DNA of 64,000 nucleotides from Hydra vulgaris. Its lineage: Eukaryota > Cnidaria > Hydrozoa > Anthoathecata > Hydridae. Location: assembly GCF_038396675.1 (NCBI RefSeq), contig NC_088930.1, forward strand, positions 35,342,501 to 35,406,500, in the 5' to 3' direction. The notes under the pieces were generated by a model. That model worked only from the letters and a program-made list of their open reading frames with translations. It was not told where the DNA came from and made no database searches. The position numbers and the translations under genes are program-made. Below are positions 1 through 12,559 of this stretch, piece by piece. Positions within the stretch are counted from its first letter, which is position 1; every line of letters starts with the position of its first letter.

Positions 1-504
1 CTACGATTTATTTTCTTTTCACTATCAAGCTCGCAAAAACACATCTGCTCATGAAGAAAGCATGCGGCAAAAAAAGTCTTGAAATAACGAAAGTTTAATG
101 ATAGATTTCACAAAATTGGAGAGAATTTTATCAAAACTTTTATTTTAGTAAAGACATTTTATAATTTACTTTTTTTTAAGATTTGATTTGTCCACATGCG
201 TATTCAATCTTTTCAAATAAAAATCAAACCTTGTTATGCTCTATGGAACTTTTTAGCTAAGTTCGACCACGTATTAACAAAGAAGCTGACAAGTGAAGTT
301 TATAAGTTTATACGCATATTAACAAAGAAGCTGGCCCTATACTTTTTTTATTTTACTCTATGATCTCTCTAGCCCTAGCAGTACATTTATTTGAAAATAT
401 TAAAGTGTAGTCTTAAAGAGTATGAATTAGGGTAACTTATAAATTTTGCATTCATTTGCAAAAAAAATCTTGGGGCCTTTCTGGGCCCTCAAGAAAAAAA
501 AAAA
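1..504. other. No gene seen
   Basis: AT-rich sequence with no coding signal I can support. A short direct repeat (attaacaaagaagctg) occurs twice between 270 and 335. A poly-A/poly-T run near 495-520 may mark a decayed element edge. Confidence 0.5.
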
Positions 505-1258
505 ATTTTTTTTTTTTTTTTGAGGGCTCGGAAATTTACTTACCACGGGGTAAATTTCCACGGGGTAAGATGGTACAAACTATAAAAATGATTATTGATG
601 CACTATTAAGTGCAAAATGAATTGAAATTTTTTTACTATTAATTTTTGCAACAATTTTATCCCAAAATTTAATATTACTTTTACCTGGTACCAAATATTA
701 GTCCGTATAAAAGCCAAAACATCAGCCCACATTTTATCTGTGAAAAAAAATACTAAAAAATTTTTTTTTTTAATTGTAAGAATAAATTTTTTCAATATTG
801 TTAAAAATTGAAAAAAAAAAAACATAATTTTATAAAAATATTTTTTTCCATAGTAAATGTTAACTTACCCGTGGAAATTTTGCCAACTTACCCCGAAAAC
901 ATTTTTTTCAATAAACAGTCTATAGATCCTGAAAAACGGCAACTTTGAAAAAAGTCTGACTGTATGTAGTAAAACAATTGTGACTGGAACTTTTACAATA
1001 ATTTTTTTTCATACGACTTACTATTTTCTTTGTAAAGTAAAAAGGAAGCGATGTTCTAAAAGTTACGTGTTTGTTCAAAAAACGCATAAATCTCGATGTC
1101 TCCCATGCGCATGCGTGAATCCAGGCAATACTACAGTGAATGATGAAATGGTCAATAATGAAGTTTCTGTGTAATTTTTGTCACTTTCTAATGAAAGGCT
1201 CTGAAGATAAACGCAGTTCGTCAACTTACCCCTGTGGCCAGTTAGCCCCGGTCTCCCC
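505..1258. mobile_element. Probable end of a pogo-type DNA transposon
   Basis: The right edge reads ...CCGGTCTCCCC followed by TA at 1259-1260. Read inward on the - strand this is TAGGGGAGACCGGGG, sharing TAGGGGAGA with both ends of the complete pogo element at 9492-12557. Copies of GGGGTAAG or its complement recur at about 543-570, 864-900 and 1222-1235, as expected for subterminal transposase-binding sites. I could not find a matching left terminus, so the left limit is arbitrary. A short + strand open stretch at 980-1174 has a few cysteines but no family I recognise. Confidence 0.45.
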
Positions 1259-1288
1259 TACATGATTTTTTTTAAACATATTTGAAAA

Positions 1289-1348
1289 TATAGATAAGAT
1301 AGAGATAAGGCAATAACTACTTATTGCCCTATCTCTATCTTATCTATA
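1289..1348. repeat. Long hairpin, 28-bp arms, 4-nt loop
   Basis: Left arm 1289-1316 and right arm 1321-1348 are reverse complements at 27 of 28 positions, separated by ctac. The core of each arm is tagataagatagagata or its complement. It lies at the 3' edge of the LINE fragment that follows. Confidence 0.85.
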
Positions 1349-1740
1349 AACTTGTCACCATCTTTGAATAGTGGAATAACTTTAGCAATTTTCAATTAAT
1401 CAGGAAAGACTTAATCAATTGATGATTGAAGGACTTTAAAAAGAATGTACTTTATTTATTCAAAGCAATCTATAGTTATGTTACCAGGTCCAACTAATTT
1501 TTTCTTTTAGAGTTTTGAAGGCTTTTTTGAACTCATCAAATAGTAATTCTTTAGATAACTCATCTGAGTGAATGCAATTATCCATCGGGACTAAGAAATC
1601 TTTATATGAGGCTTCAGTATTATGAATTAATTTAGATAGTTTACTGCCAATTTCAATAAAGTATTTATTAAATTCGTGGAATATTGTTTGAGAATTTTTT
1701 ATATTATTGTAATCCACTTTAATCATGTGTGGCAGGGAAC
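1349..1740 (-). pseudogene. LINE reverse transcriptase fragment (N-terminal part of RT)
   Basis: The - strand reads a FNKYFIEIGSKLSKLI stretch, then LKEKI/GPGNI, and after frame breaks KVIPLFKDGDKF. This is the usual order at the start of the reverse transcriptase domain of jockey/RTE-like non-LTR elements: the region before the 'lk..k..G.D.I' block, then 'A.V.PlfK.Gd'. The catalytic palm motifs are absent and frameshifts and stops are present, so it is a dead fragment. The clade is not decidable. Confidence 0.6.
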
Positions 1741-2576
1741 CTGAGCATAATTTTGATTTACTGGTAATTTATTTTATTATTTCTCAGGAGCGTTTACAAT
1801 TATTTTTCTTAATTTTTAGCAAAAACAAAATTCACTGGACAATAGCTTTCAATTTCTCTTGGTAAATTGACTTTAGATGGAACTAGAGAGTATTAGTGTT
1901 TTAATGTACATTGAAAAAAATGAACGAGAAATGGGTATTACCAATCAACTTTTGCAATGGAATTCATTTTGCGGTATGTTATAAGAATAAAGGTTTAACA
2001 ATTTAATGACGAAATAAATAAAAATGAAGAATCTTGTTTTAATCCTGATGGTGATAATGACAATGAAGAACAAAAGAATGAGAAAAGTATTAGTTCTGTT
2101 AATGAAGAAAAGTTTAATGAAGAATGTGTATAAGCATTATTATATCAAAGATTCATAAAACTGCTAAGCCGTTTAAAAAATTTTCGGCAGGAATATAATT
2201 TTGAAACCCCTTCAAAAGGCACCTAAAAATATTTATTTATTGGGATATTAAAACAATATTTGAGTATTGTAGCAAGATAAATAGTTAAACATTACACGTT
2301 TATTTATGATTATAAGCTTTTTCTTAACATTTTTAACTTTTTTAAATATGTAGTATAAATGATTTTTTCTTGTGAATTTTTACCAAAAATTATTTAGTTT
2401 ATTCAAAAATATGAACTGAATAAAATGTGAGCAACAATAATATGAAGCTCAAAGTATGCTACGAGATATAAAAGTTTCCCCAATGACTGATCAAGGGAGA
2501 TAATTTCGGCTAATAAATTGTTTTTATTTGACAGCATGTGCTTTCTCCGAAACTAATATGGAAATAAGCGTTTGGG
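1741..2576. other. No gene seen
   Basis: AT-rich sequence without recognisable coding, repeat or RNA signal. Confidence 0.5.
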
Positions 2577-2584
2577 ATATTATG

Positions 2585-2853
2585 CAGGGGTGTGGAGTCG
2601 TAAAAAAAAAGTACCAACTCCAACTCCAATCATTGAAATTTTCAGAGTACGACTCCGACTCAAGAGCTAAACAAATATGGAACATATGAATATATGTAAA
2701 AATTTTTGAAAGTTAAATATTTTGTAGATGCATGTGTAATACCAAGAAGTTTTACAATTGGATTTGGAGTCGTGATTTTGTTTAGCGACTCCGACTCCGC
2801 TCAAAATGTCGTGACTACAACTCCACGACTCCGTCTCCGACTTCACAGCCCTG
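2585..2853. mobile_element. hAT-type MITE with perfect 8-bp target duplication
   Basis: The left end CAGGGGTGTGGAGTCG pairs with the right end, whose complement is CAGGGCTGTGAAGTCGGAG. Both ends are followed inward by repeated gactcc/ggagtc motifs. The flanks are ATATTATG at 2577-2584 and ATATTATG at 2854-2861, an exact 8-bp duplication as made by hAT transposases. The element is 269 bp long and has no coding capacity. Confidence 0.9.
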
Positions 2854-3049
2854 ATATTATGTATAAAAGAAATTGATATTTGTAAATTGTTTATTTTCAT
2901 TCAGTGCAAATAAACCATTTTTAGTTAACTATTATGGTAATACAATAATAACGAAATAGTAAAAAAGTGAACTCTGTGAAACTAAATAAAATAATAGCTC
3001 CCCACAATATAAATCACAAATGTTACATTTAACAAGATGTAAAATAAAT

Positions 3050-4080
3050 GATATTCCTGTTTTGTCAAGAAAACGAGAGTATTCACAAGTTTAATTGTGC
3101 AACAGGGCGAGCAGAATAAGAATGGTTGGAGGGTTTTTTGAAACGTCATAATAAACTCTCTGTAAGTGTTTTTGAGTAAAACGTCATTGCATCGAGCCAT
3201 TTGTTTTAATGGAATAAAAATTAATCGTTTTTATGATAAACTAGAAAAAAATAATGTTTAATGCCAATGAAAGGCAAATTATTCCACCATTAAAATTATT
3301 CAACGTAGACAAATCTGGACTATATATATGTCATAAACTAGGAAAAGTTATTGCCCTGAAGGGCAAACACAATGTTTGTCACAACATTGGTGGCAACAAG
3401 CTCCAAAAGAGGTAAAACAATTACTATAGTTTTTTGCCAATTAGCAAGCGGATTATTTGTCCCACCAATGTTGATTTATCCACGTATTCGAATGAGACCA
3501 AATTTTAGGATAAAGTTCAAATAGGTTCTATTTCTGGTAAAGCAAAAATGGCTGGGTAACAACTAAGTTGTTAAAAAATGGCTTGCTCATTGTTACTAGC
3601 AGTCCATCCACAGTCAAAAAACGAACCAGCTCTTTTAATTTTATATGGACATAAAATTTTTTTTTAATTTTATTAAAAAAGCTCGCCAGACAAATGTTAC
3701 TATTTTATCACTTCCAACCCACTGCACGCACAAACTGCAACCGCTTGATGTTTCATTCTTTAAAAGCCTCAAAATATTCTATGATCAAGAAGTTGGTACT
3801 TGGCTTCTTCACCATCCAGTTTGCCCTGTAACTAAATTAGAGGTCAGTGAATTATTTAGAATAGCTTATGGGAAAACTGCAACTGTTTAAAATTGTCATT
3901 CAGAGTTAAAAAAAATGTAGAATATATCCATTTGATAGAAATGTGTTCAAAGAAGAAGATTTTGGCACAGCTAAGACTATTGATTACTTATATGCAGTAT
4001 CGAATATTTTAAAATCAAATGTTACCTGTGAAGTACACCCTACACTTAACAAAGGTTTAAGCTTTTAATCAGATCATACT
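3050..4080 (+). pseudogene. Degenerate pogo-like (DDE_1) transposase
   Basis: Blocks of a pogo/Tigger-type transposase appear in order but in different frames: NVDKSGL near 3303 (first catalytic Asp; the intact relative at 10467-12137 has NVDETGL), then at 3690-3800 THCTHKLQPLDVSFF with the third catalytic Asp. Many stops and frameshifts lie between, and the block holding the second Asp is not readable. An independent, older copy of the same superfamily as the 9.5-12.5 kb element. No termini identified. Confidence 0.65.
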
Positions 4081-5448
4081 GATTTTGTCACAGATTGTGT
4101 TATTGTTATTCAAAAAGGTAAGTAATTTTAAAAGTTGAGTTATTTTACCATCTTTCACAATATATTTCAAACATAAATATTATTTCTTTTTTTACACTTC
4201 AGAAGTCATTAATTTTAACCACCCCTGATGAAACCTCACAAAAAAAACTGATAACCACATAAAAACTGTATTTAAAAAAATATACCTACATATCAAAGAC
4301 GTGTTTGAATAACACTGGTGCTAAAGATGTGGTTGATAAACAACCAATACGTCAATACGTCAATACGTGCAATACGTCAATACAGCTACGGTGATCCTGC
4401 CGATCCTTATTAAAAGTATAATTGATAAAGCTGTAGATAGTGGCATGTGCTAAATGTGGTGTTTATGTTAAAAAAGCATTTACTTGTAATGTCTGTATAA
4501 AACACTAATGCTTTTAAAAACTATATTTCATATATTGATATACTGTTTTTGAACTTTCTAAAATAAATCTCTTGTTTAAAGTTTACTTTGAAATTTGTAT
4601 TTGGTTTTTTAATATTTAATTTTCGAAGTTATGTAAAATAGTATTTTATGAATTACTTATGAGTTTATAAACATGAATTCTTATTTAGACAGAATTTAAA
4701 AATAATAATCATTGAAATCATAGAAATTAGCCTCATTTTATTTACAATTTTACTTTGGAAGCAAACTAAGGTTTTTGATTTATTAAAGTTATTGACCAAG
4801 TTGTTTGCAACATCCTTACTATGCCAATTAGGTGTAATAAATTCCATTTAAGAGACAATTACTTTATAGGATGCAGATTTATAGTTGTTTATGATATTTT
4901 AAATGCGTTTTTAATAAACGTCTGTCGAATTTACGCGTCATTGTGCCGAAATTACCATACTAGTTTCTGATTTTGTCATTTTTGAGTATTTTGTAAAACA
5001 AATTTTACATAAAACTTTAAAAGTTTGAAACAATTTAACTGTTATGTTATAGATATATCTGCAGGGCATCGATATGCATGATTTATAAACGGTATAAAAG
5101 CAATTATTGTCTATAAACAACAAAAAAGCTTAATACCCTTCAAAAAATTTGTAAATTAGAATTAGAGTGATATTAATAGTCTTTCTAACATTATTATCCT
5201 TGATGAAGTCTTTTGAAGATTAAATTTTTCTTTATCTGCATCAAGTGATCTTGTTTCTAATTATCGAACACTTGGCATGCTTCCACATATTTCAAGCTAT
5301 TAGCATAGCAACCCATTTTTATACTTAGCTTTTTCCAATCTCAAACTCCTAAGTACTTCCTAATAACTTCTCTCACGCAAGTTTTTATTGAGTCCAAATT
5401 GTTGGAGAATAGAAATAGAAAAATAGCTATAGATAATCTATAGCTGTA
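4081..5448. other. No gene seen
   Basis: AT-rich. A short repeated 'caatacgt' run occurs near 4350-4382. A perfect 10-bp palindrome with a single-base centre (agctatagat/atctatagct) sits at 5425-5445, just outside the nested element. No coding signal. Confidence 0.45.
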
Positions 5449-6421
5449 TACCCAGTTAACACGCGTTGTCCAGAAGACATCCGTCGTACGTTTTACGGAC
5501 GTGCAGACGTCCCTAAAACGTCCGAAAGACGTGTTCCTGACGATGCATGACTACTGGTAGGTATGTTACATCCCGCGTTTTACGGAACCGATTTTTGTGC
5601 TAAAAAACTGTTCCACGTTTTTCAAACTTGGCGTTTAGGCAGTATGGTAGGATGATGTTTTGTAGCATATTTTTTTAGAATTTTATATTAACTTAGAAGT
5701 TTTTTTAAAAGTAGAATGGTTGAACTTTTTTAAAGAGTATTTTTTTATTATATTGACGAAAGTTAAAGTGTTATTTATTGATATCAAAAAGTGTGTTCTA
5801 CTTCTTGTACTTAGTAAATGTTGAAGATATTATCTTTTTTTTTTCTATCCCATTCTTTTTTTTAAGTTTATACGTTTTCTATGCACATGCCAAATTTCAA
5901 GAATTTATTTTAACTAGCAGATACCCTATTTTTACCCTCACTTTTGGTACCTAAATTTTGTTTTTCCGTCTTCTGTTTGGGGGAGAAGGGGGGGTGGTAC
6001 TGAAGGATATTGAATATTCCTTTTTAAAAGCCAATAATAATAATTATTAAAAAAATTTATGTGATTTTTCTATAAAGTGATTTTGTGATATAAGTACTAA
6101 TATTACATTTATAAAGTATCAATGTCAAAATAGCATTTATTATATATTAAATCAATAATACATGTTTTTTGCTCAGTCCAATCATACTATTGCATTTTTA
6201 AAAAGCTTTATATCATATAATAATATAATATATTGCTTTTTTACGTATTTAGAATATATCATATATTAGTAATATACTAATATTTGTCTAAAAATATATA
6301 GACATATATAATATATTTATAGTATATTAAATTTAATATACTATTTATAGTATATTATATTTATACTATATTATATACTTAATATATACTATATTATAGT
6401 ATATATTAAATATATACTATA

Positions 6422-6427
<6 letters not shown>

Positions 6428-6494
<67 letters not shown>
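6428..6494. repeat. (TA)n microsatellite
   Basis: Uninterrupted TA dinucleotides after a region of imperfect tata repeats from about 6290. Confidence 0.95.
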
Positions 6495-6497
<3 letters not shown>

Positions 6498-6803
6498 ATA
6501 CATACTATATCAATAATAATTATGAATGATATGATTCCGATAGAGCAATGACAGTCTTGCACAATAGCAGAATACTAAAACTTAAAAAAAAACATAGAAA
6601 GGCTATTACTATTTCTTACTGGACTAGAAAAGAAAATGATTCTGAAACTGTTGATTATTATATGAAAAAGTTCCAGCTGGTTGCTGACATTGTAGTTGAT
6701 GTTTTCATTGAGTTGATGTTTTCCTTATGTGAATATTTTGCCATTATTTTTTGATAATTGGACATGCATTTTATTATCTTACTACATGATTTTACTATTT
6801 TTC

Positions 6804-7024
<221 letters not shown>

Positions 7025-7078
7025 AATTATGTTAGTGTATTTTACAAATAGAGTGTTCTTAAAGAGCAGAGCAATAAT

Positions 7079-7745
<667 letters not shown>

Positions 7746-8770
7746 TTTTTTTTGATAGATGGATCTAGCTTACATTCACGTCGTGTCTATTGTTAACAAT
7801 GATTATTATATAGTTTCATTAATGGAATTTAATATCTTAATCATTAACTAAAAGCCAAGATGTAAACTAATTAAAATAATATTATAAAATATTTTTTGTT
7901 TTTAAAAATTTTTTCAGGTCAGAGGGGGAACCATCTATAACTATCACTAAGCATTATGTGATGTATTTTGAATTTTGGTAAAAGATGTTTTTATATTAAA
8001 GTTTATTATTTTAATTACATTTAAATATTTTTTCGAATCTCATTAAAAATATAATTTTTTTTTAGGTTGTAAAAGAGGGGGGGGAGGGGGCGATGATACG
8101 TTCCTTCCCCATCTACACCCCTTGAAACAAAGGGTGCACTGCTAGTGATGTGAAGTAGTAAAATATAATTTTTGATTTAATACTAGATTTCTTTTTAATT
8201 ATAAAGATTAATATTTATTAAAAAAAAGAGTCATTTTTGACAATAGGGTGTTTAAAACCATCACCCTTACATCCACCCAAAGACAATGATAAAACTTCTA
8301 TATTTGACTGTGGTCGGATAGCTAATTACAAAACATCTTGTATATAAAAATTTATATTTTCATTAAAAAAAAACCACTTTTTTACGAATACTGTTAGTTT
8401 TTATTGCCGGTATTGATGGTGGTTTTGTGCCCCCTCTTGCCCCCGGATGCACCCGTAATCTAGAAACCTCTATAAATTTGTAGATAACTCTTGTATCCAT
8501 CTTTTGATACCAAGATGTAAACTTTTGGATAAGAATTGATTAAGTTATAATAGTTTTAGTTAATAAAAACTTTATTTTGACCACAGTTTCTTCAACAAAT
8601 CCTAATATCAAAAAATCGGTACTTAAAACGTCATAACTTTTTGTAGGGTGGTTTGATTTTGAAAATTTTTTCACTTTTGGAATAATGAAATAAAGCTCTT
8701 TTTAATGATATATAACAACCTAGAACTTTATGAATTTAAAAATTTCATGTAACATACCTACTACTGGGTA

Positions 8771-9489
8771 GGTACTTTTTCTAATAAAATAATGAATAAA
8801 ATGTAATATATATAATAATGTATAAAATGTAACATATAATAATAAAAGAATAAATATGAAATAAATTATAGAGATATATAGATTTATATTTTATAAACAA
8901 TTGATATACTCGTCAAACTTTTTATAGGTGAAAAGTAAACAATAAACTTAAACAGTACAATCTCTCTAATTCGAACTTTATGGAAAAAATGAAAGTTCTA
9001 ATTAAAAAGATTTCCGAGTTGCTGAAAGTTGACTTTTTATGGTGTGATTTCACTTTGACTTTTAATCGAAATATGGAGGTGATATTTAATTGAAATATGG
9101 AGGCTTTCGAAATAAGGAGACTTGAACTGGAAAGATTTTACTGTATAGTGAAAGATAAAATTAGTTAAATAATTTCAGAAATAGTTTTACATATGTGTTG
9201 TATAATAATATATAACATATCGCAACGTTTAGTTATCTTGTCTATCTATATATCTCCACTTTTTGAAAAAATTAAGTTATTGATAGCAGAGCCGCCAAGA
9301 GAGGGGGACAATTGAAGTAATTTGCCACGGACATCACAGTGCATGGGGTATCACATATTCTTAAAAAAGAAAGAAGTTATAAATAGCTGATTAAAATTAA
9401 AAACTAACTATTTCGCAAACATTAGTAAAATTGTAAGTTTATGGTAAAACTATTTTACAAATAAAAAGTTTAGAAGATAACTTGATAAT
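8771..9489. other. No gene seen
   Basis: AT-rich sequence between two transposons. Nothing coding is recognisable. Confidence 0.5.
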
Positions 9490-10075
9490 TAGGGGAGAAC
9501 TTGCACCCTTGATCCGTAAGCACCTTTGATCCTATAGCCTTATCTCCTTACTTACATAACTTATTAAAGAGGGCTGATAACCAGCGTGTTATAAATATTG
9601 CATCTTCAAAATTAATTGTGTTTTGGTTAGAGAGTAGACCACTATTAAATTTATTTCTAAAGAGTTTGATTTTGACGATAAAAAGAATTTTTTTACTTTT
9701 ACAAGGAACCCCACATCTTTAATATTATTTTGAGTTGAATAATTTTGCTTATGTCATTTTGTAACTAAATTATTCACCTCTTGTATGGTTGCTTTTGGTA
9801 AGCTATGGAAGCATCTAATATGACAAAAAAAGAATTTTTGTAAAAACTGAGCGGGTTAGCACCCTTGATCCTGATGCGTTTATGCACCTTTGATCCTATG
9901 ATCAAAGGTGCATACACACACAAACAAAATGTTTAACCAATAAAGTAACATGTACAATATGTCATATTGTTTTTAAATAAATTTTTTTCTTCCAAAATGT
10001 AGCCTTAAAAGTAGATTTTATACTATTTTGTGTTTTTTTTGTCCTCCTAATACTCTTATATAATATAATTGTATT

Positions 10076-10361
<286 letters not shown>

Positions 10362-10466
10362 TTAATAAGGTAGATTCTAATAATTAAAAATCTTTATAAA
10401 TGTTCTTCCAAAAATTAGGAATATAGCAAAACTATATAAATATTTTTCATTTTTTTACAGTTAAAT

Positions 10467-12137
10467 ATGGTGTATCATGAAAAAAGAAAAACCGATAGAC
10501 CACCAAGAGGTAAAGTTAATGAAAATGAAATGCGAGCAGCTGTTAATGCAGTTCTTAATGGTTGTACAGTTTATCGTGTATCTAAAGAGAGGGGAATCAA
10601 TTTAATGACACTTAAGAGATATGTAAGGAAATGTCAATTAAATCCAAGTACAGTCTGCAAACCTAACTTCATTACCATGCAAATCTTTACCAACGAAGAA
10701 GAAACATCTTTATCAGACTATCTTTTAAGGGCTTCAAAACTTCACTATGGATTGTCAACCAAAACAACACGAAAACTTGCCTATGAATTTGCAATGACTC
10801 TTTCTAAGCGCATTCCTAAATCCTAGAAAATTTTACAAATTGCTGGGAAACAGTGGCTTCGTGGTTTTATGTTACGTAGGAATGAGTTATCTTTACGAAA
10901 TCCAGAAGCTACTAGTATGGCACGAGCAACTGCTTTTAATCGTTATACAGTCGGAGAATTTTTCACCAATCTAAAAGATGTTCGTCTGCGACACAAATTT
11001 CAGCCACAAAACATATATAATGTTGATGAGACAGGTCTTACAACCGTTCAAAAACCAGTTAAAGTAATTGCTGAAAAAGGAGATAAACAAGTTGGAAGGA
11101 TAACTTCAGCAGAAAGAGGGACATTGGTAACAGTTTGTTGTGCAGTTAATGCAATAGGAAACTCAATCCCCCCATTTTTTATTTTTCCAAGAGTTCATTT
11201 CAAAGGAAGTATGTTAAATGGTGGTCCACCTGGATGTGTTGGGGTTGCAAACCCATCTGGCTGGATGAATTGTGCAATGTTTTTCGAGTGGATGAAACAT
11301 TTTATTCAAAATGTGAAAAGTTCACCAGCTAATCCAGTGCTTTTACTTCTTGACAACCATGAGAGCCATGTTTCAATTGTGTGTTTAGATTTAGCTAAAA
11401 AAAACGGCATAACTATGCTGTCCTTTCCACCACATTGTAGTCACAAGCTGCAGCCATTAGATCGGTCAGTTTATGGGCCTTTGAAACGTTATTACAATAC
11501 AGCCTGTGATGATTGGGTTGTATCTAATCCAAGACCGATGATCATATATGATATAGCTGCAGTTGTAAGGAAAGCTTATGCACAAGCTTTTACTTTGTCT
11601 AACATTTCTGCAGGATTTGCTGTGGCAGGAATTGAACCCTTTAATCCTAACATATTTTCTGATAATGAGTTTTTGGCTTCATATGTAACAGATCGTCCAG
11701 AACCTATTACTGCTAACCCATCTCCAGGTATTATTGATCCAGTTTCTGCTATTGTTCATGCCCCAGCTTTTAATCAATCATTGATGTCAAGTCTGTCATC
11801 AAGGCCAGCTTGTAGTGTATTGCCAATTCAGCCTATATCTGACCCTGTAAGTCAACTATCCAGTGTTTCTATTAATATCTCTCATCAAGCAAGTCTAGAA
11901 AAAATTAGGCCATTTCCGAAAGCTGGATCAAGGAAGTTCATTAAAGGACGTAAGCGTCAGCGTACCCGAATACTCACAGACACCCCTGTTCGAAATGAAC
12001 TAAATAGGCTTCAGGAAATGAAAAAAAAGTCTCAGTCAAAAAAGAAAAAATATGAAAAGCAAAATAAGATCTTCATGACAAGGAAAAGAAAACTTGATCT
12101 TAAAAGTAATGAAAAAAAAAACGTTGAGTCTCAGTAA
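10467..12137 (+). pseudogene. pogo-like transposase with a single premature stop
   Basis: One reading frame of 556 codons runs from ATG 10467 to TAA 12137 and is broken only by TAG at 10824-10826. The context (IPKS-stop-KILQIAGKQWLRGF) suggests a former tryptophan TGG. The N-terminus (about residues 15-55) is a pipsqueak-type helix-turn-helix (CTVYRVSKERGINLMTLKRY), which binds the transposon ends. The catalytic triad reads NVDETGL (Asp 187), LLLLDNHESH (Asp 296) and KLQPLDRSVY (Asp 332), with 35 residues between the last two: a DDxD arrangement of the pogo/CENP-B-like superfamily. The basic C-terminus (from about residue 490) is a likely nuclear-localisation tail. Near-intact coding suggests recent activity; readthrough or an assembly error at the stop is possible. 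Confidence 0.92.
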
Positions 12138-12559
12138 AAAACAACATTTTTTCCATTGATTTTTTCTTTTAAGAAAGATAAATTTGTAGTAAAATTAATA
12201 ATAACTTTATTGGTATTTATTATAGACATACTTTTGAAGACTTAAAAATAATTCTTACACATTTATGGTATAAGTTTGATCTCAGAACATGTATACACAC
12301 ATAGGATCAAGGGTGCATATAGATAGGATCATGGGAGCATACTGGTATGCACCCAATCCCACATGATCCCAATTGAGGGTTCTTAGTTTTTATAATTTTA
12401 AATCTACTTAAAATATTCTGGTAAAAAAATGATTATTGAATTATAATAGGGTATAAAATTTGCTATTATGTACTGTTACTTTAGAGATCGAAATGAAAAC
12501 ATATATTCAGTAAATTGGCCTGATAGATTTTTAGGATCATGGGTGCATACTCTCCCCTA

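Noticed and set aside
6548-6754. Open frame reading [20 protein letters not shown] as a gene
   Set aside because: Short, inside a transposon, no splice support and no family recognised.
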